DNA from: an uncultured Oscillospiraceae bacterium
GTDB lineage: Bacteria; Bacillota; Clostridia; Oscillospirales; Oscillospiraceae
Reading direction: 5' to 3'
DNA: 12,020 nucleotides
Assembly: GCA_934646175.1 (NCBI GenBank)
Contig: CAKUEI010000052.1
Span: 1 to 12,020, forward strand
Shown: in pieces, positions 1 through 5,772 of the stretch
Position numbering within the stretch: the stretch's first letter is position 1
Layout of the letters: each line of letters starts with the position of its first letter
Program-made: the position numbers and the translations under genes
The notes under the pieces: model-generated
The model's database searches: none
Told to the model about the DNA's origin: nothing
Seen by the model: only the letters and a program-made list of their open reading frames with translations

Positions 1-1
1 T

Positions 2-79
2 TGCAAAATCAACGAGACCTACGTCTGCCTGGAAGGCCCGGTCTTTAACTATACCAAGGCGAAAGATTTGCTGGACTAA
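2..79 (+). CDS. C-terminal end of a PyrK-like electron-transfer flavoprotein (5' part outside window)
   Basis: Only the last 25 codons and the TAA stop are in the window. The frame opens with a Cys codon and carries the motif VCLEGPVF about ten residues before the end. This resembles the C-terminal iron-sulfur segment of dihydroorotate dehydrogenase electron-transfer subunits (PyrK), where a Cys precedes a D/E-GPVF sequence. In that family the subunit carries FAD and a [2Fe-2S] cluster and passes electrons from the dehydrogenase to NAD+. The tail here (NYTKAKDLLD) is not the usual PyrK ending, so a related ferredoxin-reductase-like protein is possible. A riboswitch-like leader and hairpin separate it from the molybdenum cofactor genes, so the two need not share a role. 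The identification rests on a short fragment. Confidence 0.45.
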   Translation, partial: CKINETYVCLEGPVFNYTKAKDLLD

Positions 80-94
80 AGTAAAATAAGAATA

Positions 95-240
95 CGGCAC
101 TCCGAGCCGGGTGCGCTAAAGCGTACTGCCATGGGCACCCGGCCAAGGCGCAATGCCTTCGGGCCGCAGAGGAAACCCTGCGGCCTTCCCGTTGAAAAGG
201 AGCGCATTTTTCCTTCTGCGGGAAGCGCCGCAGAGGTGGA
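95..240 (+). promoter_or_regulatory. Moco (molybdenum cofactor) riboswitch-like leader
   Basis: The stretch between the PyrK-like gene and mobAB is dense with paired segments. A 9-bp stem joins GCCGGGTGC (106-114) to GCACCCGGC (135-143). Next come a hairpin AAGGC/GCCTT (145-149/155-159) with a GCAA-containing loop, and a hairpin GCCGCAG/CTGCGGC (163-169/178-184). A further arm is CTTCCCG/CGGGAAG (185-191/219-225). The opening ACTCCGAGCC, the GGGCACCC segment and the GNRA-like hairpin agree with my memory of the Moco RNA motif, a leader that senses molybdenum cofactor. The genes directly below it are molybdenum cofactor genes, which supports the call. CCGCAGAGG occurs twice (164-172 and 228-236), so the strand 176-183 could pair with either copy. 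A possible -10 hexamer, TAAAAT, lies at 82-87 without a convincing -35. The family name should be confirmed with a covariance model. Confidence 0.72.
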
Positions 241-290
241 AAAGCTGTGCTTTCAGAAAGAGAAAAGCACAGCTTTTCTGATTTTTTCTC
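240..290 (+). terminator. Attenuator / intrinsic terminator hairpin before mobAB
   Basis: A perfect 14-bp inverted repeat pairs 240-253 (AAAAGCTGTGCTTT) with 264-277 (AAAGCACAGCTTTT). The loop is 10 nt and a T-rich stretch follows (ctgattttttctc). It sits directly after the riboswitch-like leader and before the mobAB start. An alternative pairing of 201-210 (AGCGCATTTT) with 240-251, bulging out GC, would consume the left arm and act as an antiterminator. This fits control by transcription attenuation. The hairpin also makes the in-frame GTG at 247 an unlikely start codon. Confidence 0.65.
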
Positions 291-303
291 CGGATGTGAA
301 ACG

Positions 304-1464
304 ATGAAAGAGAACCAGAGCGGCCGCACTGCGCAGGCCGAAGAACAGGAAAAAACACCGGTGCCCGTTACGGGGGTCCTGCTGGCGGGGGGACGCTCCT
401 CTCGCATGGGAAGGCCGAAGCATCTGCTGCTGGCGAACGGTATCCCATTTTGGCGGCGGGCGCTGGACGCCCTAAAGCCGACGGACTGCGTAGCGGTCTC
501 CGTCCGGGAGGAACTGCCGGAATTCAAAGGGAAACTGCGCCAGTGGGAGGACCTACACAAGGACCTTGGCCCCATCGGCGCGCTGGAGACCACCCTCCTT
601 CGGGCGGAAACGCCGCTGGTCCTCATCGTTCCCTGCGATGCGCCCTTTCTGACGGAAGGATTTGTCCGCGCCCTTCTTGCAGCGTGGGAAGAGGGGGCGG
701 ACTGCCTGATCGTGCGTCAGCGGGACAGGCTGAACCCCCTGATGGGAGTTTACAGCAAAACGGCCCTGCCCGCCGTGCAGGAAGCGGCAGAACGGAAGGA
801 GTGCCGCATGACGGCATTGCTTTCTCACCTGAAATGGCGGGAATTTGCGGTGCCGGAGGAATTTGAGACGGCGCTTTGGAACATCAACACGCCGGAGGAA
901 TACGAACAGAAGATCCTGCGCCGGGAAGAAAACTCGCCGGAGCAGGCGAAAGGGGGAAAGGTCATGCTGCCGGTTTATTCCATCGTGGCGTACTCCGGAA
1001 CGGGGAAAACGACGCTGCTGGAAAAGCTGATCCCGGCGCTGAAGACACGGGGGCTTCGCCTTGCAGTGATGAAGCATGACACCCACGATTTTGACATCGA
1101 CCGGGAGGGGAAGGACAGCGATCGGCTGACCAAGGCCGGGGCGGATATGACCCTCCTGACCTCGCCGAAAAAGGCAGTGGTCATGGAAAACCGGCCGGTG
1201 GAGCCGGAACGGCTTCTTGATGAGGTACACGATGTGGACCTGATTTTGACGGAGGGCTTCAAATTCGGCGACTGGAAAAAGATCCTGCTGGTGCGTGGGG
1301 CCACCGGCCGCGGCCCGGCACTGGACCCGGCCCTTTGCTGCGCGGTGGTGAGCGATGTGCCGATCGAGACAGAAACGCCGGTATTCGGATTGGACGAGAC
1401 GGAGCGCCTGGCCGACTGGATCATAGGCGACATGAAAAAAGAGGAGGCGAGCGCATGCGGATGA
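304..1464 (+). CDS. mobAB: MobA-MobB fusion: molybdenum cofactor guanylyltransferase plus MobB GTP-binding adaptor
   Basis: Makes molybdopterin guanine dinucleotide, the Mo cofactor form used by the DMSO-reductase and formate dehydrogenase class. From ATG 304 the protein has 386 residues. The N-terminal part (about 23-205) is a MobA nucleotidyltransferase: LAGG at 27-30 continuing SSRMGRPK, GPIGALETTL at 89-98, the metal-site CDAPF at 111-115 and NINTPEEY at 193-200. The C-terminal part (221-386) is MobB: Walker A GTGKTT at 232-237, KHDTHDFDIDREGKDS at 257-272 and LILTEGFK at 313-320. MobB is thought to hold GTP and assist MobA. An in-frame GTG at 247 would add 19 residues but lies inside the attenuator hairpin, so I prefer ATG 304, though its ribosome site (ggatgtga) is weak. 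ATG 964 at the domain border follows AAAGGGGG and could yield separate MobB. The 3' end overlaps moeA. Confidence 0.93.
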   Translation: MKENQSGRTAQAEEQEKTPVPVTGVLLAGGRSSRMGRPKHLLLANGIPFWRRALDALKPTDCVAVSVREELPEFKGKLRQWEDLHKDLGPIGALETTLLRAETPLVLIVPCDAPFLTEGFVRALLAAWEEGADCLIVRQRDRLNPLMGVYSKTALPAVQEAAERKECRMTALLSHLKWREFAVPEEFETALWNINTPEEYEQKILRREENSPEQAKGGKVMLPVYSIVAYSGTGKTTLLEKLIPALKTRGLRLAVMKHDTHDFDIDREGKDSDRLTKAGADMTLLTSPKKAVVMENRPVEPERLLDEVHDVDLILTEGFKFGDWKKILLVRGATGRGPALDPALCCAVVSDVPIETETPVFGLDETERLADWIIGDMKKEEASACG

Positions 1465-2669
1465 ATCTTTCTGCGGAAGAAGCGAGGGATATCCTGCTGG
1501 ACCTTCCAGTATCCCTTGAAGAGGAGACCGTACCGCTGGACGATGCCCTGGGGCGGGTGCTGGCGTGCGACCTTACGGCAGAGATCCCCATGCCGCCCTT
1601 CGACCGCAGCCCGCTGGACGGATACGCCGTGTGCGGTGCGGACACAGCGAAGGCCAGCCGGGAGAACCCCGTTTCTCTCACTGTGACGGACGAGATCCCG
1701 GCGGGGAGCGCGCCCCACAGTGCAGTGCTGCCGGGCACGGCGGCCAAAATTCTGACCGGGGCGCCCATGCCGGAGGGGGCGGACGCGGTGATTCGCTGGG
1801 AGGATACGGAACGGGAAGGGAACCGCGTGCGTATCTTTACCGAAGTCAAACCGGGCCAGAACTGCATTTTCCAGGGAGAAGAGGTGCAGCGGGGAGACTG
1901 CCTGGTCGAGGGCGGAACCGTGCTGACCCCTGCAGAGATCGGGATGATGGCCGCCCAGGGCAAAACGGAATGCACGGTGTGGAAGCGGCCGGGGGCGGCA
2001 CTGGTGACCACCGGCTCGGAGCTGGTTGAGACGGGCGGCACCCTGACCGCGGGGAAAATTTACGACAGCAACCAGAGTATGCTGGCGGCCATGCTGGAGA
2101 AAAACGGCATGTGCTGCGTCAGCAGAGCGCAGGTGGAGGACGATCTGGACCGCATCGCGGCCGCCATCGAGCGCGCGTGGGAAAAGACCGACCTGGTGAT
2201 CACCACGGGAGGCGCGTCTTCCGGCGACTATGACTTCGCCGTGGCTGCGGCGGAGCGGCTTTCCGCCGAGGTGCTGTTCTGGAAGGTGAAGATGAAACCA
2301 GGCTCCTGTGTGCTGGCGGCAGTGCGGGGGGACAAACGGCTGATCTCCTTGTCCGGGAACCCAGGCTCCGCCACGGTGTGCCTGATGCGGGTGGTGCTGC
2401 CCTACCTCAAGAAGCTGCAGGGCCGGACGGACCTGTGCCCGGAGGTGGTAACGCTGCCGCTGAAGGAAGAACTGCGCAAAAAAAGTCCCACGGAGCGGAT
2501 GCTGCGGGGCCATATGGAGATATTAAACGGGCAGGTGGTCTTTGCGGAAAATCAGAAGCAGGGGAATGGGATGATCGCCTCCCTGCGGGGGTTCGAACTG
2601 TTGGGCGAGGTCCCTGCGGGCAGCCCACCCCTGCCTGCAGGGACCATGATCCGCGCCTATCGATTTTAA
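1455..2669 (+). CDS. moeA: MoeA molybdopterin molybdenumtransferase
   Basis: Inserts molybdate into adenylylated molybdopterin to give active Mo cofactor, the step before MobA adds GMP. The protein has 404 residues, the usual length. Visible hallmarks are PPFDRSPLDGYAV at 47-59, TGAPMPEGADAVI at 101-113, TTGSEL at 185-190, TTGGASSGDYD at 250-260, MKPG at 280-283 and LSGNPGSA at 299-306. The last four lie in the MoCF-binding domain, and a C-terminal domain IV follows. ATG 1455 is chosen because GAGGAGG at 1441-1447 ends seven bases upstream. A second ATG at 1461 overlaps the mobAB stop. The overlap with mobAB implies translational coupling in one operon under the leader RNA. A terminator follows directly. 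Tungsten-cofactor use cannot be excluded from sequence. Confidence 0.96.
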   Translation: MRMNLSAEEARDILLDLPVSLEEETVPLDDALGRVLACDLTAEIPMPPFDRSPLDGYAVCGADTAKASRENPVSLTVTDEIPAGSAPHSAVLPGTAAKILTGAPMPEGADAVIRWEDTEREGNRVRIFTEVKPGQNCIFQGEEVQRGDCLVEGGTVLTPAEIGMMAAQGKTECTVWKRPGAALVTTGSELVETGGTLTAGKIYDSNQSMLAAMLEKNGMCCVSRAQVEDDLDRIAAAIERAWEKTDLVITTGGASSGDYDFAVAAAERLSAEVLFWKVKMKPGSCVLAAVRGDKRLISLSGNPGSATVCLMRVVLPYLKKLQGRTDLCPEVVTLPLKEELRKKSPTERMLRGHMEILNGQVVFAENQKQGNGMIASLRGFELLGEVPAGSPPLPAGTMIRAYRF

Positions 2670-2678
2670 GAGGGTGAA

Positions 2679-2707
2679 CGGGTCCGGCTATGCCGGGCCC
2701 GATTTTT
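2679..2707 (+). terminator. Intrinsic terminator of mobAB-moeA
   Basis: CGGGTCCGGC (2679-2688) pairs with GCCGGGCCCG (2692-2701), giving 10 bp with one G-U pair and a TAT loop, followed by ATTTTT. It begins ten bases after the moeA stop and closes the molybdenum cofactor operon. Confidence 0.85.
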
Positions 2708-2740
2708 CTATAAAAATTTGGACAAAATAGCTAAAAGGTA

Positions 2741-2769
2741 TTGACAAATAGAATATTTAGATGTATTAT
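2741..2769 (+). promoter_or_regulatory. Near-consensus sigma-A promoter of the intergenic RNA
   Basis: A perfect -35 hexamer TTGACA at 2741-2746 is separated by exactly 17 bp from the -10 hexamer TATTAT at 2764-2769. The surroundings are AT-rich in an otherwise GC-rich window. This predicts a start near 2776 and strong constitutive transcription. No protein gene follows within 500 bp, so the promoter appears to serve the structured RNA. Confidence 0.8.
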
Positions 2770-2775
2770 TTAGAC

Positions 2776-3071
2776 AGAAAAAGGGAGGAGAGTCCAATGG
2801 ACAGATAAGTCCCGATTTCACGCGGCGCTGCCGAGAGGCAAACAAGGAAGCCGTACCAACAGAACCGGACAATAGCTCATGTGATGAGAAGGTCGAAGAA
2901 AGATCCCGCGATCTCAGATGACCAATAGTGTCGCGCAGGTACTGTAAGGGTAAAAGGCGTCCCCTCTTTTCGGCATCGTTAGATCGAAGAAAGCAGAGGT
3001 TGACTACATGGCAGAACCCAAGCAGCAGAAGTAGCCCCCATCCGCGTTGGACGGATGGGGGCTGGTTTTTT
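2776..3071 (+). ncRNA. Unassigned structured non-coding RNA, about 290 nt
   Basis: The unit has its own strong promoter and a strong intrinsic terminator, and no ORF of useful length. Local pairings are dense: GGAC/GTCC (2799-2802/2809-2812); TGCC-GAGA-GGCA, a GNRA hairpin (2829-2840); CTCAT/ATGAG (2876-2880/2884-2888); GGTC/GACC (2891-2894/2920-2923) enclosing AGATC/GATCT (2901-2905/2910-2914); and CCTCT/AGAGG (2963-2967/2995-2999) enclosing TTCG/CGAA. A long-range GTACC/GGTAC pair (2853-2857/2938-2942) would enclose the middle hairpins as a multi-branch junction. The ten-base TCGAAGAAAG occurs twice (2893-2902, 2984-2993). I do not recognise it as tmRNA, RNase P RNA, 6S RNA, SRP RNA or a T-box. 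A raiA-type or another Clostridia-specific RNA is possible, but I cannot confirm it. The exact 5' end is inferred from the promoter. Confidence 0.7.
3033..3071 (+). terminator. Strong intrinsic terminator of the intergenic RNA
   Basis: AGCCCCCATCCG (3033-3044) pairs perfectly with CGGATGGGGGCT (3052-3063). The stem is 12 bp with a seven-base loop, and a run of six T (3066-3071) follows. It separates the RNA unit from the spoIVB leader. Confidence 0.92.
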
Positions 3072-3090
3072 CTATGCATTTCCAATTTTG

Positions 3091-3118
3091 TTTCCAAATG
3101 TGCCCTGCGGGGTATAAT
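3091..3118 (+). promoter_or_regulatory. Possible promoter upstream of spoIVB
   Basis: A perfect -10 hexamer TATAAT at 3113-3118 is preceded, 16 bp upstream, by a partial -35 TTTCCA at 3091-3096. It would leave a leader of roughly 160 nt before spoIVB. spoIVB is classically transcribed by forespore sigma factors (sigma-F/G). I could not find a convincing match to their consensus here, so the vegetative-type hexamers may be incidental. Confidence 0.35.
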
Positions 3119-3282
3119 CGCCCTTCGGCGGGAAAAGGAAATAGTGCCCATTCCAAAGGTGTGTTTCTTTGGCAGAAACGGCGGGAGTTTTTCGCGGAGA
3201 GAACACGCATATTAGAATTACGAAGCAGGAACGCGCCAAGACGTGCTTCCGGCTTCGATTTCTTTTTGGAAGGGGTGAAACG

Positions 3283-4383
3283 ATGAAAAAAGAGAAGGAA
3301 AAGCGGCATACGGCCAATGGACTGCTGGCGGTCGGAATGCGATTTTTTGCGATTTTGCTCACGGCGGTAATCCTGTTCCCTGTGGGTGCGGGGGCGGCAT
3401 GGAGCGAAGAAAACGTGCAGCCCTGCGTATCCCTCGGGAGAAGGGTGGTTGTGCCCTCCGGTCGGGCGGTGGGGATCAAGCTCTTCTCCGACGGTGTGCT
3501 CGTGGTGGGCCTTGCGGAGATCGAGACGCAGAAGGGGCTCACCTCCCCGGCCAAGCGCTGCGGCCTGAAGACCGGCGACATCATCGAAACGCTGAACGGG
3601 CACGAGGTGAATACCGTCGAGGAGGTGCAGGAAGCAGTGCGCACCGGCGGCACGACCATGAGGCTGCAGGTGCTGCGGAACGGAAAAACCGTTTCACTGA
3701 ATGCACAGGCGGTTCAGGACAAAAGCGGCACGTATCGGCTGGGGGCCTGGCTGCGGGATTCCATGGCCGGGATCGGAACGGTGACCTTTTATGACCCGGA
3801 AAGCGGCATGTTCGCCGCCTTGGGGCACGGGATCAACGATATCGATACGGCCCAGCTGATGCCGCTGGACTCCGGCGCCATCATGTACGCCACGGTGTCC
3901 GAAGTGAAAAAGGGCGAGGCAGGTGCCCCCGGCGAGCTGCGGGGAGCATTCCGTCTTCAGCAGGACCTGGGGATCCTGTATGCCAACACCAGCGGCGGGG
4001 TCTTCGGCGTTCTGGATGAAGAGGGCAGGAAGACTGTGACGGGGACGCCGATGGAGGTGGCCCATCGCCGAGAGGTGAAGGTCGGAAAGGCGACCATCCT
4101 TTCCAACCTGAGCGGCGACAGGGTGGAGGAATATGAGGCGGAGATCGTCCGTCTTTACCCCGCCGGAGAAGGGACCCGCAACCTGATGATCCGAGTGACT
4201 GACCCGAAATTGCTGGAGAAAAGCGGCGGCATCGTGCAGGGCATGAGCGGCAGCCCCATCCTGCAGAACGGGCGGCTGGTGGGCGCTGTCACGCATGTTC
4301 TGGTGAATGACCCGACCACAGGATATGGCATTTTGGCAGAGAATATGCTGGAACGGGCAGAGACAGTTCGGGCCGTGTCATAA
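3283..4383 (+). CDS. spoIVB: SpoIVB, sporulation signalling serine peptidase (S55) with PDZ domain
   Basis: SpoIVB is secreted from the forespore and triggers sigma-K activation in the mother cell by cleaving the SpoIVFA/BofA inhibitory complex. The protein has 366 residues from ATG 3283, chosen for the strong site AAGGGGTG eight to ten bases upstream. A membrane anchor or uncleaved signal spans about 17-38. A PDZ domain (about 55-140) contains GLKTGDIIETLNG. The S55 peptidase domain (about 150-366) follows. The triad is visible: His182 in LGHGI, Asp307 in RVTDP and Ser322 in GMSGSPI. The Asp-Ser distance of 15 equals that of Bacillus subtilis D363/S378, and the His-Ser distance is close too. 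It sits directly before spo0A, the conserved order. A TTG start at 3169 is in frame but lacks a ribosome site. Confidence 0.95.
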   Translation: MKKEKEKRHTANGLLAVGMRFFAILLTAVILFPVGAGAAWSEENVQPCVSLGRRVVVPSGRAVGIKLFSDGVLVVGLAEIETQKGLTSPAKRCGLKTGDIIETLNGHEVNTVEEVQEAVRTGGTTMRLQVLRNGKTVSLNAQAVQDKSGTYRLGAWLRDSMAGIGTVTFYDPESGMFAALGHGINDIDTAQLMPLDSGAIMYATVSEVKKGEAGAPGELRGAFRLQQDLGILYANTSGGVFGVLDEEGRKTVTGTPMEVAHRREVKVGKATILSNLSGDRVEEYEAEIVRLYPAGEGTRNLMIRVTDPKLLEKSGGIVQGMSGSPILQNGRLVGAVTHVLVNDPTTGYGILAENMLERAETVRAVS

Positions 4384-4385
4384 GT

Positions 4386-4392
4386 TGTCGAA
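4386..4392 (+). promoter_or_regulatory. 0A box (Spo0A-binding site)
   Basis: TGTCGAA, an exact match to the core Spo0A-binding heptamer, lies three bases after the spoIVB stop and about 140 bp upstream of the spo0A start. It is upstream of the predicted spo0A promoter, where activator binding is expected. It suggests that Spo0A regulates its own gene, as known in other spore formers. A single heptamer can arise by chance, so position and context carry the call. Confidence 0.6.
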
Positions 4393-4432
4393 GGGCATCG
4401 AAAGAAAAATGACAAAAAATACCATGTTCCTA

Positions 4433-4461
4433 TTGCGCTTGCTGTCTGAATATGGTAAATT
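4433..4461 (+). promoter_or_regulatory. Possible spo0A promoter (extended -10)
   Basis: TGG-TAAATT (4453-4461) forms an extended -10 element. A weak -35 TTGCGC at 4433-4438 lies at a 17-bp spacing. It is about 70 bp upstream of the spo0A start codon and about 40 bp downstream of the 0A box. I saw no good sigma-H promoter (AGGANNT-GAAT), although TGAAT occurs at 4447-4451. Confidence 0.4.
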
Positions 4462-4531
4462 ATAGGCAACCGGTTGAAAAATATCGCGATGACGCATGAT
4501 CAGTGAAGAAACTGATGGGAGGAGTCACAAT

Positions 4532-5299
4532 ATGGAGAAGATGCGAATCCTGGTTGCCGACAGCAGTGAAGAGTATCGCCGTATTACCACTGATGCTTTG
4601 AATGCCGAGATGGATATGGAAGTGATCGGCACAACGGGAGACGGGGAAGAGGCGCTGGCGCTGATCTGCAGCGAAAAGCCGGACGCAGTGGTGATGGAGA
4701 TGGTGCTGTCCGGTGCGGATGGGCTGGAGGTGCTGAACCGCCTCAACGAAACGGGAACGGGAGAAGACCGACCGGTCATTCTGGTGGTCTCCGGTTTTGC
4801 AAGAGGGAATATGGCACAGCTGGCCGCGGCGGCCGGCGCGGATTATTACCTGATGAAGCCCTGCAAGATGAGCGCGGTGGCAGAGCGCCTGCGCCAGCTG
4901 GCCGAAACGGGGAAGAACTCTGTGACGGGCGTGGAAGAGCCGGAGCAGAATCTGGAAAACACCGTCACGGGGATCATTCACGAGATCGGCGTTCCCGCGC
5001 ATATCAAGGGCTACCAGTATCTGCGGGAAGCCATTATGATCGCCGCGGACGATATGGATGTGATCAACGCCGTGACCAAGGTATTGTACCCCGAAGTGGC
5101 GAAGCGCTATCACACCACGGCTTCCAGAGTAGAGCGGGCCATCCGTCACGCCATCGAGGTGGCGTGGGACCGGGGCGACCTGGAAATCTTGCAGAAATAT
5201 TTCGGCTATACAGTCTCCAACGCCAAGGGCAAGCCCACCAACAGCGAGTTTATCGCCATGATCGCCGACCGCCTGCAGCTGCAGCGGAAGGAAAAGTAA
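4532..5299 (+). CDS. spo0A: Spo0A, sporulation master regulator, with altered phospho-acceptor site
   Basis: Transcription factor that commits the cell to sporulation. The protein has 255 residues with a receiver domain (4-122), linker (125-142) and Spo0A C-terminal DNA-binding domain (145-253). The DNA-binding half is nearly classical: IIHEIGVPAHIKGY at 148-161, the recognition helix TASRVERAIRHAIEVAW at 196-212, and FGYTVSNAKGKPTNSEF at 224-240. The receiver aligns without gaps to Bacillus Spo0A over the first 56 residues, but the phospho-acceptor Asp56 is Glu56 (GAG at 4697-4699). The acidic pair is D10-S11 rather than D-D, the Met-Pro after the acceptor is Leu-Ser, and the conserved Thr is Ser87. 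The Lys is kept (K109 in MKP). ATG 4532 follows GGGAGGAG (4517-4524); an in-frame ATG at 4496 lacks such a site. Control by phosphorelay is therefore doubtful. Confidence 0.95.
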   Translation: MEKMRILVADSSEEYRRITTDALNAEMDMEVIGTTGDGEEALALICSEKPDAVVMEMVLSGADGLEVLNRLNETGTGEDRPVILVVSGFARGNMAQLAAAAGADYYLMKPCKMSAVAERLRQLAETGKNSVTGVEEPEQNLENTVTGIIHEIGVPAHIKGYQYLREAIMIAADDMDVINAVTKVLYPEVAKRYHTTASRVERAIRHAIEVAWDRGDLEILQKYFGYTVSNAKGKPTNSEFIAMIADRLQLQRKEK

Positions 5300-5316
5300 C
5301 GCAAAAGAGAATGAGC

Positions 5317-5355
5317 GCCCCCGCTCTGCCAAAAACGGCAGAGCGGGGGCTTTTT
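5317..5355 (+). terminator. Intrinsic terminator after spo0A
   Basis: GCCCCCGCTCTGCC (5317-5330) pairs perfectly with GGCAGAGCGGGGGC (5337-5350), a 14-bp stem with an AAAAAC loop followed by TTTTT. The loop-side A run and an upstream GCAAAAGA segment may let it also stop transcription of the minus-strand lysR fragment that ends at 5364. Confidence 0.93.
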
Positions 5356-5363
5356 GCGTTTTG

Positions 5364-5772
5364 TCAGGGCGTTTCATTTTCCGGCTGGGAGGGGGCAGGC
5401 TTCTCGTTGGCGGCGTAAGCCTGCCGCAGCAGGGCGGCGAAATCGGCGGCAAGAGGGTTCTCCGCGTCCTTCCGATAGAAGAGGACGGTGGTCTCCCACG
5501 TGTGGGGGGTCGGGATGCGCAGAAGGGAGGCGCGGCTGTTGTACTCTTCCCCCATCATGACGCCCTTTCCCATTTCCACCTCGGTGATCACCGTATCCCG
5601 GTTGGGCACCACGGCGACCTGCCGGTTGGGGTCCGGTTCCCAGTCGTTTTTGCAGCGGCGCACGGCATCGGCCAGAGTTTCTTCCTCGAACTGGTCCACA
5701 TAGAACCGCTCGCGGGAGAAATCCTCAAACACCGCGCCGGGGCGGACCTCGGTCCGGTCCGACGAGCTGCAG
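5364..5772 (-). pseudogene. 3' fragment of a LysR-type regulator gene (effector-binding domain only), minus strand
   Basis: Read on the minus strand from about 5772 down to the stop at 5364-5366, about 135 residues look like the C-terminal subdomain of a LysR effector-binding domain. Signs are a strand-like FSRERFYVD, VVPNRDTVITEVEMGKGVMM (the usual position of the conserved 'mve.G.Gva' stretch) and WETTVLFYRKDAENPLAADF near the end, followed by a charged tail. There is no DNA-binding HTH half. The frame stays open to 6005, but beyond about 5775 it is a Ser-rich shadow of the plus-strand lysR fragment, and no ribosome site precedes its Met codons. It is best read as a gene that lost its 5' half at the junction near 5750. 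A functional stand-alone domain seems unlikely. Confidence 0.7.

Noticed and set aside
247..303. GTG 247 as the mobAB start
   Set aside because: It lies inside a perfect 14-bp terminator hairpin, and the added residues show no MobA similarity, although GAGGTGG precedes it at a suitable distance.
975..2513. 512-codon open frame on the minus strand
   Set aside because: Antisense of mobAB and moeA, which are well supported on the plus strand. Its product is Arg/His-rich and shows no family motif.
2797..2808. ATG-GAC-AGA-TAA after GGGAGGAG near the 5' end of the structured RNA
   Set aside because: Three codons after a good ribosome-site-like sequence are most simply part of the GGAC/GTCC hairpin. 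There is no evidence of translation.
3008..3034. Eight-codon mini-ORF (MAEPKQQK) with a weak AGAGG ahead, inside the structured RNA
   Set aside because: It overlaps the start of the terminator stem and is too short to support as a gene. A leader peptide is possible, but no gene follows the terminator closely enough.
2776..3071. RNase P RNA, tmRNA, 6S or SRP RNA for the intergenic transcript
   Set aside because: GAGGAGAGTCC loosely recalls the RNase P 5' core, but the remaining conserved RNase P blocks are missing and the RNA is short. There is no tmRNA tag ORF or CCA end, no SRP apical loop and no 6S-like long rod.
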